Shown here piece by piece: positions 59,932 to 64,000 of a stretch of 64,000 nucleotides of DNA (the first letter of the stretch is position 1; each line of letters begins with the position of its first letter). This DNA is from DASQHW01 sp038238245. Its GTDB lineage: Bacteria > Actinomycetota > Acidimicrobiia > IMCC26256 > PALSA-610. The notes below the pieces were generated by a model. That model made no database searches, was not told the DNA's origin, and saw only the letters and a program-made list of their open reading frames with translations. Where the stretch lies: the NCBI GenBank assembly GCA_038238245.1, contig JBBRXX010000018.1:1-64000 (forward strand). Reading direction: 5' to 3'. The position numbers and the translations under genes are program-made.

Positions 59932-60629
59932 GCGCGCGTTCCCGTGAAGAGCTGGGCGGCGCCGAACCCGAGCGTGCGGCGACTGACCTCCACGATCCCT
60001 GCGCCGGCGAGCATGTCGCACATGGAAGGAACCGTTGGCAGGTACGCGGTCGAGGCCGGGAGATACCGGTAGGCATCCCGATCGGAGACGAGGCCGCCGA
60101 CGAAGGGCACGACCCGGCGGAACCATGCGCCGTGCACCGCACGCGCCGCGCGGCTCTCGGGTTCCGCGACGTCGAGGAGCGCCAGCCGGCCGCCCGGCCG
60201 CAGCACTCGCGCGCACTCCGCGAACGTGGGCGGGAGCGCCGAGAAGTTGCGGAGCGCGAAACCGCACGTCAGCCCGTCCAACGCGCCTGTCGGGAACGGC
60301 ATGCGCAGCGCGTCGGCGCGCACGAGCGGGGCGTCGGTGTGTGCGGCGTGCAACATGCCGAGTGAGAAGTCCACGCCCACCGGACGGAGCTGCGCCGCGG
60401 CCAGGGTCCGGCAGAGATCGCCCGTGCCGCATGCGAGGTCGAGCACGCGCGCGCCGGCGGGCAGTGCGAGCGCGTCGACGGCGACGCGGCGCCAACGCAC
60501 GTCCATCCGGAAGGTCAGGGCCCGGTTGAGGAGGTCGTATCGAGGCGCGATGCGATCGAACATCGCTTCGACGACGCGGGGCTTGTCCTCGTCGGCGGGA
60601 AGGATCGTCGTCACGGCCGACCGGCTCAC
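59928..60629 (-). CDS. menG: Demethylmenaquinone methyltransferase MenG
   Basis: 233-aa UbiE/MenG methyltransferase, the last step of menaquinone synthesis. Motifs are FDRIAPRYDLLNRALTF (UbiE signature), VLDLACGTGDLCRTLA (SAM binding) and CGFALRNFSALPPTFAECARVLRPGGRLALLD. GTG at 60629 overlaps the merR stop by 4 bp (GTGA) with GGATGG before it, so I prefer it; ATG at 60638 would overlap merR by 13 bp. It is co-transcribed as merR-menG-menF. Confidence 0.93.
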   Translation of the reverse strand: MSRSAVTTILPADEDKPRVVEAMFDRIAPRYDLLNRALTFRMDVRWRRVAVDALALPAGARVLDLACGTGDLCRTLAAAQLRPVGVDFSLGMLHAAHTDAPLVRADALRMPFPTGALDGLTCGFALRNFSALPPTFAECARVLRPGGRLALLDVAEPESRAARAVHGAWFRRVVPFVGGLVSDRDAYRYLPASTAYLPTVPSMCDMLAGAGIVEVSRRTLGFGAAQLFTGTRA

Positions 60630-61405
60630 GTCGTCCATCCCGATTCGAGGCGGCGAGCAGCCTCGGCGTTCACCGCGGCGAGCTCCGTTTCCTCGCCGAC
60701 GGACTCCAGATGCTCCTGCGCGACCTCGAGCAGCACCCGCTGGAAGTGGTGCGCGACGAGCGTGGTCACCGCGGGAAGCAACGTGCGGAACGCCTCGACG
60801 AGCCGCTCCGCCTTCTCGTCGTCGGGAAGGTCCGAGGCGCGCAGCGGTGTGCGCACGTAGCGATCGAACAATGCGACCGCAGCTTCGGCGATGTCGCGCG
60901 TCATGTCGTGGTGGTCGTGCGCGAGGGTCAAGAGGTCGGGGAGCGGCAGCCCCTGCTCGAGCAACCGAAGGCCCTGCTGGACGACGCCGACGTCGGCGCT
61001 CGTATAGCGCGCCTCGCCGTCGTGCACGCGAGGCACGAGCAGGTGTTCCCGGGCGACGGCTTCGAGCAGCGCGTGAGGTACGCCCGAGCGTTCCGCGAGC
61101 TCGCCGAGCGTCAAGAACTCTTCCGGCCCGGCCGCGTCGGCCGCGGCAACGGCGGCGGCGAGGGGCACGTCGGTTTCGTCGAGCTGGCCGTCCAGCATGC
61201 GACCGATAAGTGCGAGTGTGAGCCCGCGCCCGCGCAGCTCCCGGATGCGTTGCAGCCGCTCGAGGTGGTCGCCGCCGTACCACGCGATCCGTCCCTCGCG
61301 CGCCGGCGGAGGCAGCAACCGGCGCTTCTGGTAGAAGCGGATCGTGTCGACCGAGGTCTCGGCCCGCCGGGCGAGATCCTCGACGCGGAGACGGTCGGAC
61401 GTCAC
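60626..61405 (-). CDS. MerR family regulator of the merR-menG-menF operon
   Basis: 259-aa regulator. The N-terminal MerR helix-turn-helix (RVEDLARRAETSVDTIRFYQKR) recognises DNA, and a second MerR-like wing region (EFLTLGELAERSGVPHALLEAV) follows at about residues 95-160, with a helical C-terminal effector part. There are no conserved metal cysteines. GTG at 61405 is 7 bases after a TAGAAT -10 that lies inside a 28-bp palindrome (61412-61439), so autoregulation is likely. The same site occurs before menE. The inducer is unknown. Confidence 0.85.
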   Translation of the reverse strand: MTSDRLRVEDLARRAETSVDTIRFYQKRRLLPPPAREGRIAWYGGDHLERLQRIRELRGRGLTLALIGRMLDGQLDETDVPLAAAVAAADAAGPEEFLTLGELAERSGVPHALLEAVAREHLLVPRVHDGEARYTSADVGVVQQGLRLLEQGLPLPDLLTLAHDHHDMTRDIAEAAVALFDRYVRTPLRASDLPDDEKAERLVEAFRTLLPAVTTLVAHHFQRVLLEVAQEHLESVGEETELAAVNAEAARRLESGWTT

Positions 61406-61411
61406 GAGTCA

Positions 61412-61439
61412 GATTCTAGGAGTGATCGCTCCCAGAATC
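61412..61439. promoter_or_regulatory. MerR operator/promoter (28-bp palindrome)
   Basis: Arms GATTCT and AGAATC enclose GGAG-GATC-CTCC; 24 of 28 positions are self-complementary. The minus-strand -10 TAGAAT (61413-61418) is part of the palindrome, 7 bases before the merR GTG. The core 22 bp (61417-61438) is identical to 53038-53059. Confidence 0.75.
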
Positions 61440-61450
61440 GTCATCCGGCC

Positions 61451-62218
61451 CTACGTGCTGCGCCAGACCGGCGGGCGCTTCTCGGCGAAGGCGGTCGCCC
61501 CCTCGATCGCGTCGCCGCTCTCGAAGACCGGCATCATCAGCTCGAGGGTCCGGGCCCACCCTTCGGCCTCGCTCAGCTCCGCGGCCTCACGCACCAGGCG
61601 CCGGGAGTTGCGCACGGCGATCGGCGAGTTCTCGCCGATCCGGTTGGCGAGGCCGATCGCCTCGTCGAGCAGCCGCGCGCCAGGGACGACCCGGTTGACC
61701 AGACCGAGTTGGAGCGCCCGGTCGGCGTCGATCGGATCGCCCGTCATCGCGAGCTCGAGCGCGATGGCGAGCGGCACGCGTTTCGGCAGGCGGATGAGCC
61801 CGCCGGCCGCGGCCATCAGCCCGCGCTTCACCTCGGGGATCCCGAAGCGGGCGGTCTCGGCTGCGACGACGAGGTCGCACGAGAGCACGATCTCGAAGCC
61901 GCCCGCGAGGGCCGGCCCGTTCACCGCCGCGATGATCGGCTTCGGAAAGTCGCGCGTCACGATGCCGGCGAAGCCGCCTTTGCCGCGCGCGATGTCGTTC
62001 GCCTTCCCTGCGGCGACGACCTTCAGGTCGGCGCCGGCGGAGAACACTTCACCGCGCCCGGTCACGGCGACCGCGCGCAGCTCGGCATCGGACTCGATCT
62101 CGTCGAGCACCGCCGCCATCGCCTGGCTCACCTCCGGGCTGACGGCGTTGCGTGCCTCCGGTCGGTTCAACGTCACGAGCGCGACGTGCGCACGCCGTTC
62201 GAGCTCTACCACGGTCAT
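61451..62218 (-). CDS. Enoyl-CoA hydratase/isomerase (crotonase)
   Basis: 255-aa crotonase. The N-terminal phrase VALVTLNRPEARNAVSPEV, the oxyanion-hole segments GEVFSAGADL and NGPALAGGFEIVLSCDL, and the second catalytic region PEVKRGLMAAAGGLIRLPKRV are standard. The first glutamate region is AGGFE. The reaction is probably hydration of an enoyl-CoA. The ATG at 62218 overlaps the MFS stop (ATGA), so these two are coupled. Its stop is only 12 bp before the MerR palindrome. Confidence 0.88.
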   Translation of the reverse strand: MTVVELERRAHVALVTLNRPEARNAVSPEVSQAMAAVLDEIESDAELRAVAVTGRGEVFSAGADLKVVAAGKANDIARGKGGFAGIVTRDFPKPIIAAVNGPALAGGFEIVLSCDLVVAAETARFGIPEVKRGLMAAAGGLIRLPKRVPLAIALELAMTGDPIDADRALQLGLVNRVVPGARLLDEAIGLANRIGENSPIAVRNSRRLVREAAELSEAEGWARTLELMMPVFESGDAIEGATAFAEKRPPVWRST

Positions 62219-63489
62219 GCCGCGGACCCTATCGCCACCGGCTCGTCGATTGCCTTGGTGATCCCGGGGCGAAACGCGCGGACGACCAGGAGGACTGCGC
62301 CGAGCGCCACTGCCGCGCCGAACGTCGTCGCGCGCAGGCCGACGTGATCGGCGATCTTGCCCTGGAGGACGGCGCCGAGCGGGTAGAACGCGCCGAGGAT
62401 CACCGTAAAGACGGAGACGACGCGACCTCGGATGTTGGCGGGCGCGCGGAGTTGCGCGATCGACGTGAACGTCGAGAGCGCGCCGAGGTAGAAGGCCCCG
62501 ACCACCAGCAACGCAAGCGCGGAAGTCGCGACGTTCGGCGCGTACGCGTAGGCGGCGAGCGCGAACGGGAGCGTGCCCATCGTCGTGAGCATCACCCGGC
62601 GGGGGCCGAGTCGATGCATCAGGCTGCCGAGCGAGAGCGCCATCGCCACCGCGCCGATCCCCTGCGCGGTGACCAGGACGGAGGTGCCGCTTCCGTTGTC
62701 GTGCAACACCTTCACCGCCATCGCCGCGACCAGCGCGATGAACGGTGCGGCCAGGAACGTGTTCACGCACATCGCCGCCGCGGTGATCCGCAACCCGGGC
62801 TCGCGCCGCACGAAGCGGAAGCCCTCGCGGATGGAGTGCCACAACCGGTCGCCGGCCGCGCGGGATGCCGGCGGTGGCAGGGTGAGCGTGAGGAGGACCG
62901 CAACCACCGCGAAGAAGCTGATCGCGTTCACGATCTCGGCGGCCGCGAACCGGTCGGCGCCGATCACGACGCTCGCGAGCACCGGTCCGACCACACGGCC
63001 GAGGTTGTATTGCGCCGAGGACAACGCGATGGCTCCCGGGAGCTCCTCCGTGGGGACGAGGTCGGGGAGCATCGACTGGAACGCGGGAAAGCCGAGCGCC
63101 GCACAAATGCCGTTCCCGAGCGCGATGAGCGTGACGACGGGCGCCGACGGATGCCCGATCGTGAAGAGCAGCGCGAGCAGCGCCGCGAGCACGGTCTGCA
63201 CGAGCGTCGTCGCGAGCAGGAGCCATTTGCGCGGCAACCGGTCGGCGAGTGCCCCGCCGAGCGGGCCGAAGATCGCGATCGGCAGGAATGCGGCCGCGGC
63301 AACGGTGCCGGTCCACGCCGCCTCACCCGTGTGCTTGGTCACGTAGATCCCGAGCGCGATGGACTCCATCCACGTGCCGATGTTCGACAGGAACGCGCCG
63401 GTCCACAGGCGCGCGTACGGGCCGTGGCGGAACGGCGCAAGCGCGCCGGGTCGTCGCCGGATCGCGGGTTCGGCTAGCGGTTCGACCAC
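62215..63489 (-). CDS. MFS transporter, EntS-like exporter
   Basis: 424-aa major facilitator of the MFS_3 group, which includes the enterobactin exporter EntS and many drug exporters. About twelve hydrophobic helices are visible, with the DRLPRKW cytoplasmic loop between helices 2 and 3 as the family signature. The start is probably GTG at 63489, which overlaps the end of the upstream crotonase gene by 16 bp. The cargo is unknown; no siderophore genes are nearby. Confidence 0.85.
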   Translation of the reverse strand: MVEPLAEPAIRRRPGALAPFRHGPYARLWTGAFLSNIGTWMESIALGIYVTKHTGEAAWTGTVAAAAFLPIAIFGPLGGALADRLPRKWLLLATTLVQTVLAALLALLFTIGHPSAPVVTLIALGNGICAALGFPAFQSMLPDLVPTEELPGAIALSSAQYNLGRVVGPVLASVVIGADRFAAAEIVNAISFFAVVAVLLTLTLPPPASRAAGDRLWHSIREGFRFVRREPGLRITAAAMCVNTFLAAPFIALVAAMAVKVLHDNGSGTSVLVTAQGIGAVAMALSLGSLMHRLGPRRVMLTTMGTLPFALAAYAYAPNVATSALALLVVGAFYLGALSTFTSIAQLRAPANIRGRVVSVFTVILGAFYPLGAVLQGKIADHVGLRATTFGAAVALGAVLLVVRAFRPGITKAIDEPVAIGSAA

Positions 63490-64000
63490 TTCGGTGCGCG
63501 CTTCTCGAGGAACGCGCGCATGCCTTCGTGCGCGTCGTCGGCCTGCGCGTTGTCGACCATGACCGGGCATGCGACTGCGTACGCGGCATCCTCGGGGAGC
63601 TGGTCCTGCGCGTAGAACGCACGTTTCCCGAGTGCCAGCACGTACCCGCTGGCCTCGGCGATGCGACCGGCGAGCCCGAGCACCTCGTCGTCGAGCCGAT
63701 CGGCGGGGACGACACGGTTCACGAGACCCCATTCGAGCGCGGTACGCGCATCGATCATCTCGCCGGTGAGAAGCATCTCCAACGCGCGCTTGCGCCCGAT
63801 CGATCGGGCGACGGGCACCATCGGTGTCGAGCAGAACAGCCCGATGTTGACGCCCGGCGTTGCGAAGCGTGTGTCCTCAGCCGCCACCGCGAGATCGCAC
63901 GCGGCGACGAGCTGACATCCCGCGGCGGTCGCGATCCCGTGGACCTTCGCGATGACCGGTTGGGGGAGCTCGTGCACGCGCGTCATCATGCGCACGCACG
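63474..64000 (-). CDS. Enoyl-CoA hydratase/isomerase, partial (5' end outside window)
   Basis: C-terminal 175 residues or so of a crotonase; the N-terminus lies beyond the window. It has KPVIAKVHGIATAAGCQLVAACDLA-type text (here PQPVIAKVHGIATAAGCQLV), followed by GVNIGLFCSTPMVPVARSIG and the C-terminal AFLEKRAPKWSNR. The usual second Glu region is replaced by IGLFCST. It overlaps the MFS gene start by 16 bp, so crotonase-MFS-crotonase form one transcript on the minus strand. Confidence 0.85.
   Translation of the reverse strand, partial: CVRMMTRVHELPQPVIAKVHGIATAAGCQLVAACDLAVAAEDTRFATPGVNIGLFCSTPMVPVARSIGRKRALEMLLTGEMIDARTALEWGLVNRVVPADRLDDEVLGLAGRIAEASGYVLALGKRAFYAQDQLPEDAAYAVACPVMVDNAQADDAHEGMRAFLEKRAPKWSNR

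Overview
The window is GC-rich, densely coded bacterial DNA with genes on both strands, many GTG starts and many 4-base ATGA/GTGA gene overlaps. The gene content points to Actinomycetota: a PASTA-type Ser/Thr kinase, F420-type LLM oxidoreductase, mycothiol-type DinB/MDMPI proteins, the actinobacterial form of the menaquinone pathway, GatCAB, an Lhr helicase and an ilvB leader peptide like that of other actinobacteria. The class Acidimicrobiia is my best guess, but that is inference. I see no rRNA, tRNA, CRISPR array, transposase, integrase or phage gene. The window ends inside a crotonase gene.

Layout. 0-6.5 kb: ligA, a PASTA kinase with a divergent membrane protein, a short-chain dehydrogenase, then a 570-bp stretch with a good promoter, a 12-codon upstream ORF and a small gene of unknown function, and an SCP2 protein. 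6.5-12 kb: ferredoxin, gatC, gatA and gatB, with adenosine deaminase and an alpha/beta hydrolase inserted in the opposite direction between gatA and gatB. 12-13.8 kb: LLM oxidoreductase and a methyltransferase. 13.8-22 kb: a five-gene, fully overlapping catabolic operon (aldehyde dehydrogenase, ThDP enzyme, class III aminotransferase, PhnZ-like HD oxygenase, phytoene-desaturase-like FAD enzyme) with a divergent RpiR regulator and a convergent Gfo/Idh dehydrogenase. 22-30.3 kb: branched-chain amino acid genes ilvD, ilvB, ilvN and ilvC, with an attenuator leader before ilvB, and with an Fpg/Nei glycosylase, a Tat-exported phosphoesterase and a PH-like small protein between them. 30.3-35.8 kb: MDMPI protein, P-loop kinase, acyl-CoA dehydrogenase, SDR, and an ECF sigma factor with an anti-sigma protein fused to an MDMPI domain. 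35.8-50.7 kb: Lhr helicase, nucleotidyltransferase, matrixin-like lipoprotein, PepN, a split AtuA pair, tandem amidases, a DUF1361 membrane protein and a DSD1-type PLP enzyme. 50.7-64 kb: menaquinone genes menE, menB, menA, menH, menD, menF and menG scattered on both strands (no menC here), a GT-C mannosyltransferase-like protein, a MerR regulator, an MFS exporter and two crotonases.

Regulation visible in the DNA. A 22-bp identical palindromic site lies both in the merR promoter and in the menE/menB intergenic region, so the MerR protein probably regulates itself and a menaquinone step. Two ATTGGAATG direct repeats sit between rpiR and its divergent operon. ilvB is preceded by a 15-codon leader (I, L, V, V, I) and a strong intrinsic terminator. 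Many genes have a TAnnnT hexamer 6-8 bases before the start codon, the pattern of leaderless mRNAs. A 50-bp REP-like repeat occurs twice (48/50 identical), once in the menB 5' region and once in frame inside the Lhr helicase gene.
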